Below, piece after piece: positions 4,981 through 11,418 of a stretch of 12,967 nucleotides of DNA. The stretch comes from CAYHKY01 sp964357355. GTDB lineage: Bacteria > Patescibacteriota > Microgenomatia > UBA10105. A program made the position numbers and the translations under genes. The stretch spans positions 1 through 12,967 of the forward strand of contig CAYHKY010000040.1 in the NCBI GenBank assembly GCA_964357355.1. The letters run 5' to 3'. Every line of letters starts with the position of its first letter. Position 1 is the first letter of the stretch. The notes under the pieces were generated by a model, which saw only the letters and a list, made by a program, of their open reading frames with translations, was not told the DNA's origin and made no database searches.

Positions 4981-7713
4981 CTAAATAACAAAATTGATTA
5001 ATTTTCCGGGTATGAAGACAATTTTTCGGATTTTATCGTTATCAAGCCATTTCTTTACCTTAGCACTACTCCTGGCAGTTTGCTCAACATAGTTCTGTTC
5101 ATTTCCATTTTGGATAGTCATCACAATAGAATCCCTCATTCTTCCGTTGATCTGAATAATAATCGTCACTTCCTCCTCTTTTACAAGTTCAGGATCAAAG
5201 GCGGGCCAATGTTGAGTATGAATTGACCAGTTGTGGGTTTTGAGTTGTGCGTTGTGAGTGGTGAGTTGCTTGCCCGCCGGAGCTTTAGCGAAGGTGGGTG
5301 GATTGTGAGTTGTGAGTTCTTGATAAAGTTCCTCCGACATATGTGGCGCAAAAGGAGCTAGTAATTTTAGGAAAGATTCAACAGATGAATTACTAACCTG
5401 ATCTTTTTGATCCATCCACCAGTTGGTGTATTCCATGAGTTTGGCAATTGCCGTGTTATAACGCAATTGCTCCATATCTCGAGACACTCCTTTAATTGTC
5501 TTTGCCAAAATCTTTTTACCGGCCTGACTGTCTAAATAACTTTTTTTATTACTGTTATTAGCACTATCATGAACTAATCGCCAGACACGTGAAAGCCATT
5601 TGTACATACCGGAAATACCTGTATCCCGGAAATCGCCTCCTGCCTCAAATGGTCCCAGGAACATGAGATATGTGCGAAGTGTGTCAGAACCAAATAACTT
5701 GATATATTCATCAGGTATGACAACATTTCCTTTACTTTTGCTCATTTTTGCGCCGTCTTTTATAATCAAACCATGAGCATAAAAACGTTTGAATGGTTCG
5801 TCAGGATCAAAACTACCATCTTTTGATTCAGCAACGTCCAACACCCCCCAATCACGAAGCGCCATATAAACAAAGCGGGTGTAAAGCAGATGTAGCACCG
5901 TATGTTCAGCTCCACCAATGTAGGAATCAATAGGAAGCCAACGTTTAAGGACCTCTTTGTCCCAAGGTAAATTATTATCTTTTCGGGAAGAATCTTCTTT
6001 GTCAGTAAAAGGATAACGCAGATAATACCAACTACTATCTAAAAATGTATCACACACATCTGTTTCCCTCTCAGCCGGACTATTACAATGAGGACATTTA
6101 GTTTTATAAAATTCCGGATGTCCGGATAATGGACCTCTTGCTGCGCCTGTTGGTTGCCAATCTTTCACATCAGGCAGAAGAACTGGCAGCTCGCTCTCCG
6201 ACACCGGATACCACCCGCTTGCCCATAAATTGTCATCCTCGGGTTTGACCCGAGGATCTTTTTGAATAGATTCCCGCTGGAGTTTACCCTCGAGCGTCAT
6301 CGAGGGCGGGAATGACACATTAATCGATTCTTCAGTATCAAACCAGCTCTTTCCCTCACTTGCACATTTCTCACAATAAATCATCGGGATTGGTGCTCCC
6401 CAATAACGCTGCCGGGAAATCAACCAGTCGCGCAGGTGATAAGTAACTATCCGTTTCCCCCAACCTTTTTCTTCTAAATAATCCATCATTTTATTAGTAG
6501 CCTGGTGAATTTCCAATCCGTTTAGGAATTCAGAATTTATCATAGTACCAGTTTCTTCCTGTACTTGTTCAGTTTTAGTAATTTCTGAAGTATCACCATC
6601 TGCTCCAACCACCACTCGTTTGATAGGTAGTCCAAAACTTTCGGCAAATTCGAAATCGCGGATATCATGGCCGGGAACTCCAACTACGGCACCGGTTCCC
6701 ACGTTCATTAAAACAAAATCAGACACCCATACAGGCATCCTGTTATCATTCAATTGATTGATCGCATATGCACCGGAAAATACTCCTGTCTTTTTCCTAC
6801 CTTCTGTAATTCTGTCTTCATTTGACTTCTTTTGAGTCTGTTTGATATATTGTCTAACTGAGTCTTTATACTCTGGGGTAGTAATTTTTTCTATTATAGG
6901 ATGTTCTGGTGCTACTACGATAAACGTGGCTCCAAAATTCGTATCAGGTCTCGTTGTAAATACTTCAATGTATTCGCTTAAATTTTGAATTTGATATTTA
7001 ATATTTACACCTTCCTTCTTCCCTATCCAGTTCCTTTGACCTATTTTGACCTTTTCTGTCCAGTTAAATGATGATTTATATGTATTTTGTAGTAGTCTTT
7101 CGGCATATTCAGTAATGCGGAAAAACCATTGTTCCAAATCTTTTTTCTCGACTGCATCGCCAGTCCGCTCACATTTACCATCAATCACTTGTTCATCAGC
7201 AAGTACGGTTTTGCAACTTGGACACCAGTTGACTGATGCTTTTGCTCTATATGCCAACCCGTGTTTGAACATCTGTACAAATATCCACTGTGTCCATCTG
7301 TAATAATCCGGATCATAAGTCTCCAGACTATGCTTCCAATCAAAGCTGTTGCCAATGGCATGAAGCTGGCGATAGAAATTGGTTTGAGAAACTGCAGCAT
7401 GTTCTTTGGGAGTACGCCCCACCTTGATGGCATAATTTTCACTATGGATCCCAAATCCATCAAGGCCAATCGGTTCAAACACGTCGTAACCTTTCATCCG
7501 CATAAATCTACCGTGCACATCAACTCCCGTAAAAGCGTACATATTACCAACATGTAAACCTTCAGCCGACGGATACGGAAACATCATCAGGTTGTAGTAA
7601 GGCTTCTTCGCTTTTTGAATATCGGGTGAATACAATCGTCTGGCCTCCCATTCTTTTTGCCATTTAACTTCTAACTCGTGAGGCTTGAAACGCATCGGTA
7701 ATGGTACTGTCAT
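4981..7713 (-). CDS. leuS: Leucyl-tRNA synthetase
   Basis: 910 aa, class I synthetase that charges tRNA-Leu. Seen in order: HIGH box as HVGN (54-57); zinc-type cysteines CPSC (164-167) with C181; the CP1 editing domain with TTRPDT (253-258) and GHDIRDFEFA (348-357); RYWGAPIP (436-443); cysteine pairs CEKC (447-450) and CPHC (540-543); catalytic KMSKSKGN (656-663); the anticodon-binding helical domain; and a complete C-terminal domain ending IPGKLINFVI. Two stretches are not LeuRS sequence. Residues about 466-495 are the translation of a mobile palindromic repeat; about 800-829 translate a second repeat type (PPTFAKAPAGK flanked by TTHN units). Both keep the frame and avoid catalytic motifs, so the enzyme is probably functional. 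ATG 7713 has no Shine-Dalgarno, but TATAAT lies 7 nt upstream. Confidence 0.97.
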   Translation of the reverse strand: MTVPLPMRFKPHELEVKWQKEWEARRLYSPDIQKAKKPYYNLMMFPYPSAEGLHVGNMYAFTGVDVHGRFMRMKGYDVFEPIGLDGFGIHSENYAIKVGRTPKEHAAVSQTNFYRQLHAIGNSFDWKHSLETYDPDYYRWTQWIFVQMFKHGLAYRAKASVNWCPSCKTVLADEQVIDGKCERTGDAVEKKDLEQWFFRITEYAERLLQNTYKSSFNWTEKVKIGQRNWIGKKEGVNIKYQIQNLSEYIEVFTTRPDTNFGATFIVVAPEHPIIEKITTPEYKDSVRQYIKQTQKKSNEDRITEGRKKTGVFSGAYAINQLNDNRMPVWVSDFVLMNVGTGAVVGVPGHDIRDFEFAESFGLPIKRVVVGADGDTSEITKTEQVQEETGTMINSEFLNGLEIHQATNKMMDYLEEKGWGKRIVTYHLRDWLISRQRYWGAPIPMIYCEKCASEGKSWFDTEESINVSFPPSMTLEGKLQRESIQKDPRVKPEDDNLWASGWYPVSESELPVLLPDVKDWQPTGAARGPLSGHPEFYKTKCPHCNSPAERETDVCDTFLDSSWYYLRYPFTDKEDSSRKDNNLPWDKEVLKRWLPIDSYIGGAEHTVLHLLYTRFVYMALRDWGVLDVAESKDGSFDPDEPFKRFYAHGLIIKDGAKMSKSKGNVVIPDEYIKLFGSDTLRTYLMFLGPFEAGGDFRDTGISGMYKWLSRVWRLVHDSANNSNKKSYLDSQAGKKILAKTIKGVSRDMEQLRYNTAIAKLMEYTNWWMDQKDQVSNSSVESFLKLLAPFAPHMSEELYQELTTHNPPTFAKAPAGKQLTTHNAQLKTHNWSIHTQHWPAFDPELVKEEEVTIIIQINGRMRDSIVMTIQNGNEQNYVEQTARSSAKVKKWLDNDKIRKIVFIPGKLINFVI
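5229..5318 (-). repeat. In-frame repeat insertion in leuS 3' part
   Basis: On the plus strand, tandem-like units of GTTGTG / GAGTTGTGAG type flank a GC-rich imperfect palindrome (GCCCGCC...GGTGGGT, pairing with two G-T). In LeuRS this gives TTHN, PPTFAKAPAGK, then LTTHNAQLKTHN. It is low-complexity sequence unlike any LeuRS segment, and I remember similar repeats between genes in CPR genomes. Confidence 0.65.
6231..6317 (+). repeat. Palindromic repeat core, copy C, inside leuS
   Basis: 87 bp (29 codons) bounded by TGTCATCC and GGAATGACA, same orientation as copies A and B and almost identical to them across GATTCCCGCTGGAGTTTACC. Its first stem is CCTCGGG/CCCGAGG where A has CCCC/GGGG, a compensated change. 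Read in the leuS frame it encodes VSFPPSMTLEGK followed by DPRVKPEDD, the peptide typical of such elements. Confidence 0.9.
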
Positions 7714-7720
7714 AGTGAGT

Positions 7721-7726
7721 ATTATA
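7721..7726 (-). promoter_or_regulatory. leuS -10 element, probably leaderless
   Basis: Perfect TATAAT on the minus strand, 7 nt before ATG 7713, which puts the expected transcription start at the start codon. The -35 region is weak (TTACTT or GTTACT at 16-17 nt spacing). There is no Shine-Dalgarno in between. Confidence 0.55.
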
Positions 7727-7946
7727 AAGTATTGGGTTCAAAAAGTAACTCTATTACAATTCAGATCAATAGATCAATGTAAATAAAATCTGGCAATCAT
7801 ATAATATAAGTGCTAATATTTTTGGGGCTGACATAACAATGTCTCTATTATAAAAATTTTCTCCCGGGGCAAAATTAAACTAAAAATACATATTGCTTAA
7901 CTTAATCATAATATCACCGTTTTTGTAGATCTTATTACTTCATAAG

Positions 7947-8041
7947 TATATCATCTCTCTACCCGTCTTACGCTGGTTTGTCCCGCCAAGCATTATCATT
8001 ATGAAGATGAAGGCGGGATCAAAGCAGCTTAGAGGGGTATA
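7947..8041. other. Long interrupted hairpin, candidate structured RNA
   Basis: The 430-bp gap 7714-8143 has no gene. This 95-nt segment folds as nested stems: TATATC/GGTATA, CTCT/AGAG, GCTG/CAGC, TTTG/CAAA and TCCCGCC/GGCGGGA around a 24-nt loop. On the plus strand it is followed, about 45 nt later, by the terminator at 8088-8119. It may be a small RNA or only another palindromic repeat of the CCCGCC...GGCGGG type. It resembles no RNA family I know (no SRP, tmRNA, RNase P or tRNA signature), and no promoter is evident. The rest of the gap, 7727-7946, is AT-rich with nothing recognisable. Confidence 0.35.
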
Positions 8042-8087
8042 TGGCCGGAACAATTTAAAGTATGTAGGCTACATCTCAGGTGATAAC

Positions 8088-8119
8088 GAAAAAACCACCC
8101 GCACGCGAGTGGTTTTTTC
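8088..8119. terminator. Bidirectional intrinsic terminator after the zinc-ribbon gene
   Basis: Stem GAAAAAACCAC/GTGGTTTTTTC, then a C-A mismatch, CG/CG and a 4-nt loop. Six Ts follow the GC part on either strand. It lies 24 nt beyond the stop of the minus-strand zinc-ribbon gene. Confidence 0.9.
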
Positions 8120-8143
8120 AAGTTTGATTAAATCAAAAAAGCT

Positions 8144-8419
8144 TTACGCCTGTTGACGTTGCTGTCTGAAACAATCATTACAGTATACCGGTCGATCGCC
8201 TTTCGGCTCGAAAGGAACTTGGGCGTCTCTACCACAGCTGGCACATTTAACTGTGAACATCTGGCGGTTTGAACGCATTTGATCCTTTTTCTGCCTACGA
8301 CAATCAGGACATCTGGAAGGTGGATTTGTAAATCCCTTCTGTTGATAAAATTCCTGTTCGCCTGCGGTCCAAGTAAACTGTTTGCCGCAATCACGGCAAG
8401 TCAGTGTTTGGTCTTGCAT
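8144..8419 (-). CDS. Double zinc-ribbon protein (zf-trcl type)
   Basis: 91 aa, soluble, with four CxxC knuckles in two pairs: C8/C11 with C37/C40 (LTCRDCGKQF...SRCPDCR) and C59/C62 with C80/C83 (VKCASCG...PVYCNDCF). The first pair matches the probable zinc-ribbon domain often named zf-trcl; the second, with VPFEPKGDRPVYC, is the companion ribbon common in CPR small proteins. The high Arg/Lys/Gln content and basic linker (RRQKKDQMRSNRQ) suggest nucleic-acid or ribosome binding, which is inference; the family's function is not established to my knowledge. No Shine-Dalgarno precedes ATG 8419. Instead a structured leader with a buried Shine-Dalgarno lies further upstream (8434-8554), which suggests post-transcriptional control. 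It is a monocistronic unit between its own promoter (8582-8609) and terminator (8088-8119). Confidence 0.9.
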   Translation of the reverse strand: MQDQTLTCRDCGKQFTWTAGEQEFYQQKGFTNPPSRCPDCRRQKKDQMRSNRQMFTVKCASCGRDAQVPFEPKGDRPVYCNDCFRQQRQQA

Positions 8420-8433
8420 AATAAATAGATGAG

Positions 8434-8554
8434 GATTAGAAATGTCTCCGTTTAAGAAGTAGTTCTAATCACTCAATTCTTGGTCACCTCCTTTTGCATG
8501 AATTCCCAGACTCGGTTTGCTAATCTGGGAATCCGAAAAGGCACCAGAATTGAG
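8434..8554 (-). promoter_or_regulatory. Structured 5' leader of the zinc-ribbon gene, candidate cis-regulatory RNA
   Basis: On the minus strand four stems nest: CTCAATTCT/AGAATTGAG (8554-8546 with 8480-8472), GGT/ACC, CCTTTT/AAAAGG (8541-8536 with 8495-8490) and ATTCCCAGA/TCTGGGAAT (8532-8524 with 8510-8502). The sequence AAAAGGAGGTGACC (8495-8482), a near-perfect Shine-Dalgarno, is partly paired inside. A second hairpin, GATTAGAA/TTCTAATC (8470-8463 with 8441-8434), follows, then 14 nt to the start codon. The structure could equally fold from the plus strand. I know no riboswitch class that matches. Confidence 0.5.
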
Positions 8555-8581
8555 CGACTTCGAGAGTACTAGGTACAAGGG

Positions 8582-8609
8582 AGTATAACAGAAAATTTAA
8601 AAGAAGCAA
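8582..8609 (-). promoter_or_regulatory. Extended -10 promoter for the zinc-ribbon gene
   Basis: TGTTATACT (8590-8582) is an extended -10 (TGn plus TATACT, 5/6), with a weak TTGCTT -35 (8609-8604) at 16 nt. Transcription from about 8575 would give a leader of roughly 155 nt containing the whole nested structure. Confidence 0.5.
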
Positions 8610-8625
8610 ATTTTTGTACGGGTCA

Positions 8626-8655
8626 TTGACTTTAATAAGACATATGTAATATAAA
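8626..8655 (+). promoter_or_regulatory. purH promoter
   Basis: TTGACT (8626-8631), 18-nt spacer, TATAAA (8650-8655), with an expected start near 8662 and a leader of about 40 nt. It is back to back with the zinc-ribbon promoter. Confidence 0.5.
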
Positions 8656-8700
8656 AAAAGTACTTAATTTTATGGCAAATTATAAACGACTAAAAGGACA

Positions 8701-10305
8701 ATGCCACGCCTCCAACAACCAAATAGAGTTTTAGCCCCAAAAACAAATCGTTCAGATAAATATGCCTTGCTGAGCGTTTCCGATAAATCTGGTATTACAG
8801 ATTTTGCAAGATCACTTGATGCCTTAGGTTTTAGAATCATTTCAACTGGTGGAACAGCAAAAGCACTTATAGACGAGGGCTTAAATGTTGTGCCGATACA
8901 AGACATTACGGGTAACCCAGAAAGCTTTGATGGTAGGATGAAAACCATTAGTTTTCAGGTAGAGAGTGGTATTTTATACGATCGAACAAATCCTTCACAT
9001 GTCCAGCAAGCAGAAAAATTAGGCGTAAAGAAGATAGATATAGTCGTAGCCAATCTTTACCCTTTTGAACAAACAGTGCAAAACTCTAACGTTACTCTGG
9101 ATCAAGCGGTAGAAAGTATTGACGTGGGTGGCCCAACAATGGTGAGAGCTGCAGCAAAAAACTTCAAAAATGTTTTAGTAATTGTTGATCCTAATGACTA
9201 TGGAAGCGTAACTGGAGCTTTGGAAGCAGGTTCTGTTGACGACAAATTGAGGCAAGATTTAGCAGCAAAAGCATTTGACCATCTATCATTTTATGACGCT
9301 CAAATTGCCAGACATTTGAGGAGTGAACAATTTCCTGCAGAGATTGCTTTACCAGGTCGGAGATCAATTGACCTCCGTTATGGAGAAAATCCTCATCAAA
9401 AAGGAGTTGTTTATTTTGAGCCAAACACAAACTCTCCACTTAGAAATTTGCAAAAACTCACTGGGAGAGAGCTTTCATATGTTAATTTTACAGATATAGC
9501 TGCGGGGCTTGAATCAGTAAGAGTTTTTAAAGAGCCAACTGCAGTTGTGATCAAACACAATAGTCCTTCTGGGATTGCATTTGGTAATTCATCTGCTGAA
9601 TCACTTATGCGTGCTGTTGCTGCAGATCCTGAATCAGCGTTTGGTGGTGTCATAGTTCTTAATCAACCTCTTGATATTGAAACAGCACAGACTTTTGCTT
9701 CATTCAAAGAAGAAGATGGAGTTCTAATAGATATTGTTGCAGCCCCCAATATAACTGATGAAGCTAAGGATTTTATAAGGCAAGTTCGTAAAAGCACTGG
9801 GATTTATATGTTTGGCGAAATACCTCAACAAAGATCAAATTCTCGTCATTTAAGATTTTTTGATGGTGGATTTGTTATGCAAGACTGGGATGATAATACA
9901 GAAGCAAATTTCCAAAATTGGAAAGTTGCTGGCGGGATTGATCCAACCCCTGAACAATTAGAACAAATGCGAACTGCTTGGAAGTTTATCGGCCGGATTC
10001 GCTCTAATTCAATTATCATTGTTGATAAAGACATACCGATGACACGAGGCATTGGTTCTGGACAAACATCACGCGTAAGAGCTACTAAGATTGCTCTTGA
10101 GCAAGCGGGAGAACATGCAAAAGGTGCTGTTCTTGCAAGTGATAGTTTCTTTCCTTTTGATGATTCTGTAAAGCTAGCATCTGAATATGGTATAAGTGCA
10201 ATAATTCAACAAGGCGGATCAATCAATGACAAAGCTTCAATAGAAGCTGCAAATGTAGCAGGCATTCCTATGGTTTTTACTGGTGAGCGTAAGTTTTGGC
10301 ACTGA
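8701..10305 (+). CDS. purH: Bifunctional AICAR transformylase / IMP cyclohydrolase
   Basis: 534 aa, close to the family's usual 510-530. It catalyses the last two steps of de novo IMP synthesis: formylation of AICAR with 10-formyl-THF and ring closure. The N-terminal MGS-like cyclohydrolase domain (about 20-165) has STGGTAKAL (48-56), DGRMKT (77-82), NLYPF (118-122), ESIDVGGPTM (138-147) and AAKN (151-154). The transformylase domain has LRYGENPHQ (225-233), the catalytic-type KHNSPSG (285-291), DPESAFGG (309-316), SNSI (435-438), GSGQTSRV (452-459), ASDSFFPF (479-486) and QGGSIND (504-510). The usual KTLHPxxHxGIL is replaced by KTISFQVESGIL. About 19 extra residues precede the conserved YALLSVSDKSGI. 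Start ATG 8701 has AAAAGG close upstream; a short overlapping frame begins at 8672. No other purine gene is in the window, so its partners, if any, lie elsewhere. No clear terminator follows. Confidence 0.95.
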   Translation: MPRLQQPNRVLAPKTNRSDKYALLSVSDKSGITDFARSLDALGFRIISTGGTAKALIDEGLNVVPIQDITGNPESFDGRMKTISFQVESGILYDRTNPSHVQQAEKLGVKKIDIVVANLYPFEQTVQNSNVTLDQAVESIDVGGPTMVRAAAKNFKNVLVIVDPNDYGSVTGALEAGSVDDKLRQDLAAKAFDHLSFYDAQIARHLRSEQFPAEIALPGRRSIDLRYGENPHQKGVVYFEPNTNSPLRNLQKLTGRELSYVNFTDIAAGLESVRVFKEPTAVVIKHNSPSGIAFGNSSAESLMRAVAADPESAFGGVIVLNQPLDIETAQTFASFKEEDGVLIDIVAAPNITDEAKDFIRQVRKSTGIYMFGEIPQQRSNSRHLRFFDGGFVMQDWDDNTEANFQNWKVAGGIDPTPEQLEQMRTAWKFIGRIRSNSIIIVDKDIPMTRGIGSGQTSRVRATKIALEQAGEHAKGAVLASDSFFPFDDSVKLASEYGISAIIQQGGSINDKASIEAANVAGIPMVFTGERKFWH

Positions 10306-10393
10306 TTTCTACTAAATAACTCCACTCTCTAGTCTTGAAGCAAAATCTGTTGCAGCTTCCCTAAGCGAACGCACGAATACTAAATTGTCGGGC

Positions 10394-10414
10394 AAAAAAT
10401 TCCACAGGTGTGGA
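10394..10414 (-). terminator. Intrinsic terminator overlapping the tRNA-Ala 3' end
   Basis: On the minus strand TCCAC-ACCT-GTGGA is followed by ATTTTTT. The left arm reuses the last bases of the tRNA acceptor strand, so folding of the terminator and of the mature tRNA compete. Confidence 0.6.
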
Positions 10415-10483
10415 CCCGAGGGGAATCGAACCCCTAATCTCTTCAATGCCATTGAAGCGCGATAACCGTTACGCTACGAGCCC
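10411..10483 (-). tRNA. tRNA-Ala (anticodon GGC)
   Basis: 73 nt, full cloverleaf: acceptor GGGCTCG/CGGGTCC, anticodon stem CTTCA/TGAAG with loop ATGGCAT (anticodon GGC, reading GCC/GCU), T arm AGGGG-TTCGATT-CCCCT. The G3-U70 wobble pair, the alanine identity element, is present. Discriminator A; the CCA end is not encoded. Confidence 0.95.
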
Positions 10484-11182
10484 ATTAACGCAGACTTCAT
10501 TATAAATCAAATCAGCTAGTGATTCCAATTCAAATTGTATTTTTCTATCAAAATAATCTACTCGTAGTACCCCCATATAATTAGATTTCTTTGTTGGTTT
10601 ACCTTTAGTTCGAGGATCAATTCGACTTTTATAAAATAAATATTGGGGAATTCCTGTTGTGTTTTGCCAATAATTTTCAAGAGTTTTGATGTCTTGATCT
10701 GCTCTACATTGAATAGTGCAACGAATTTTCTCAAGTTTGAAGTCAAAACAATATTTGAGAAATTGCAAAAATAACAATATTATTTTGGGATTTGAACTTC
10801 CCAGATAAAAATTCGCACTCGTCTTGGGATTATATTTTGAAGCTTCTCCCAAACAAAGCATGGCTAACGCAATTTTGGCGGTATTTACATTTTTGATTCC
10901 TACTACAATAGGAACATTGATTGATTTTATATATTTGAAAAATTCTTGTCGCTTTTGTTGATTATTTTTAAAAGCTTGATCACGAGCTTTTTTAAGATTC
11001 GACTCATTAAGTCTTTTTACTTTTTCTTGATAATTTGAAGGTAAAACAATATCCTTAAACCAAAATGATAATGTGCTTTTTGTGGGTGAGACATTTAGGA
11101 TCGATTTAATTTCAGAGTAAGTTGCCCCTTTTGCTCTCAATCTACGAGCTTCTGATTTTATTTTAGAGGAGAATCTTTTCAT
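10469..11182 (-). CDS. HTH protein, possible LAGLIDADG-like family, between two tRNA-Ala genes
   Basis: 237 aa from ATG 11182 (TTG 11185 directly upstream is less likely). The N-terminal HTH (about 11-43) has the pattern GATYSEIKSILNVSPTKSTL, then FWFKDI. A basic, coiled stretch follows (NESNLKKARDQAFKNNQQKRQ). The central and C-terminal part shows AMLCLGEAS, then YLGSSNPKIILLFLQFLKYCF, ENYWQNTTGIP and SNYMGVLRVDYFD. I remember this architecture (LYWGEG..., NSDPxxIxLFLxFLR, YW...TGIP, Y-G...VRxxD) as a frequent uncharacterised CPR family; the xxLxxGEAS part loosely recalls a LAGLIDADG helix, so a homing-endonuclease relative or regulator is possible but unproven. The acidic residue usual in YWGEG-type motifs is kept (GEA). 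The last four codons and the stop lie within tRNA-Ala(GGC). GC content is lower than its neighbours. Confidence 0.8.
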   Translation of the reverse strand: MKRFSSKIKSEARRLRAKGATYSEIKSILNVSPTKSTLSFWFKDIVLPSNYQEKVKRLNESNLKKARDQAFKNNQQKRQEFFKYIKSINVPIVVGIKNVNTAKIALAMLCLGEASKYNPKTSANFYLGSSNPKIILLFLQFLKYCFDFKLEKIRCTIQCRADQDIKTLENYWQNTTGIPQYLFYKSRIDPRTKGKPTKKSNYMGVLRVDYFDRKIQFELESLADLIYNEVCVNGLVA

Positions 11183-11188
11183 CAATAT

Positions 11189-11217
11189 ATCGTACCATAG
11201 AGCTTATCCATGTGCAA
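11189..11217 (-). promoter_or_regulatory. Weak promoter-like pair before the HTH gene
   Basis: TTGCAC (11217-11212), 17-nt spacer, TACGAT (11194-11189), 6 nt before ATG 11182. There is no Shine-Dalgarno. Read-through from tRNA-Ala(CGC) is an alternative source of the transcript. Confidence 0.3.
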
Positions 11218-11249
11218 TGAATAAATCAATCTCTTCAAATTCAAAACTG

Positions 11250-11320
11250 TGGACCTACCGAGAATCGAACTCGGATCTCTGCAATGCGAATGCAGTGTTC
11301 TACCGTTGAACCATAGGCCC
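11250..11320 (-). tRNA. tRNA-Ala (anticodon CGC)
   Basis: 71 nt: acceptor GGGCCTA/TAGGTCC with G3-U70, D arm GTTC-AACGGTA-GAAC, anticodon stem CTGCA/TGCAG with loop TTCGCAT (anticodon CGC, reading GCG), T arm CCGAG-TTCGATT-CTCGG. Discriminator A, no encoded CCA. Confidence 0.95.
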
Positions 11321-11341
11321 AAGATTAAGTTTTAGGTTGTA

Positions 11342-11418
11342 AGTTGTATGTTATAAGTTCAAAAGGGATATTATACGTCATTTACCAACCTACAACTTAT
11401 AACTAATAACATACAACT
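11342..11418. repeat. 18-bp inverted repeat at the 3' end of the M23 gene
   Basis: The arm AGTTGTATGTTATAAGTT (11342-11359) matches the inverse of 11401-11418 with one mismatch, over a 41-nt loop. The right arm covers two bases of the M23 stop codon. Similar AACTTATAAC / CAACCTACAAC words repeat around both arms. It could form a hairpin at the mRNA end, but no U-tract follows. Confidence 0.65.

Noticed and set aside
1035..6317. CRISPR-like array from the repeated segments
   Set aside because: Copies are few, irregularly spaced, in both orientations and one is inside a gene. No short regular repeat-spacer units or cas genes.
7185..7557. Open frames of about 97 aa on both strands inside leuS
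   Set aside because: Shadows of the leuS coding frame without their own signals.
8482..8495. Plus-strand GGTCACCTCCTTTT resembling the 3' end of 16S rRNA
   Set aside because: No other 16S sequence is nearby. It is the complement of a Shine-Dalgarno in the minus-strand leader.
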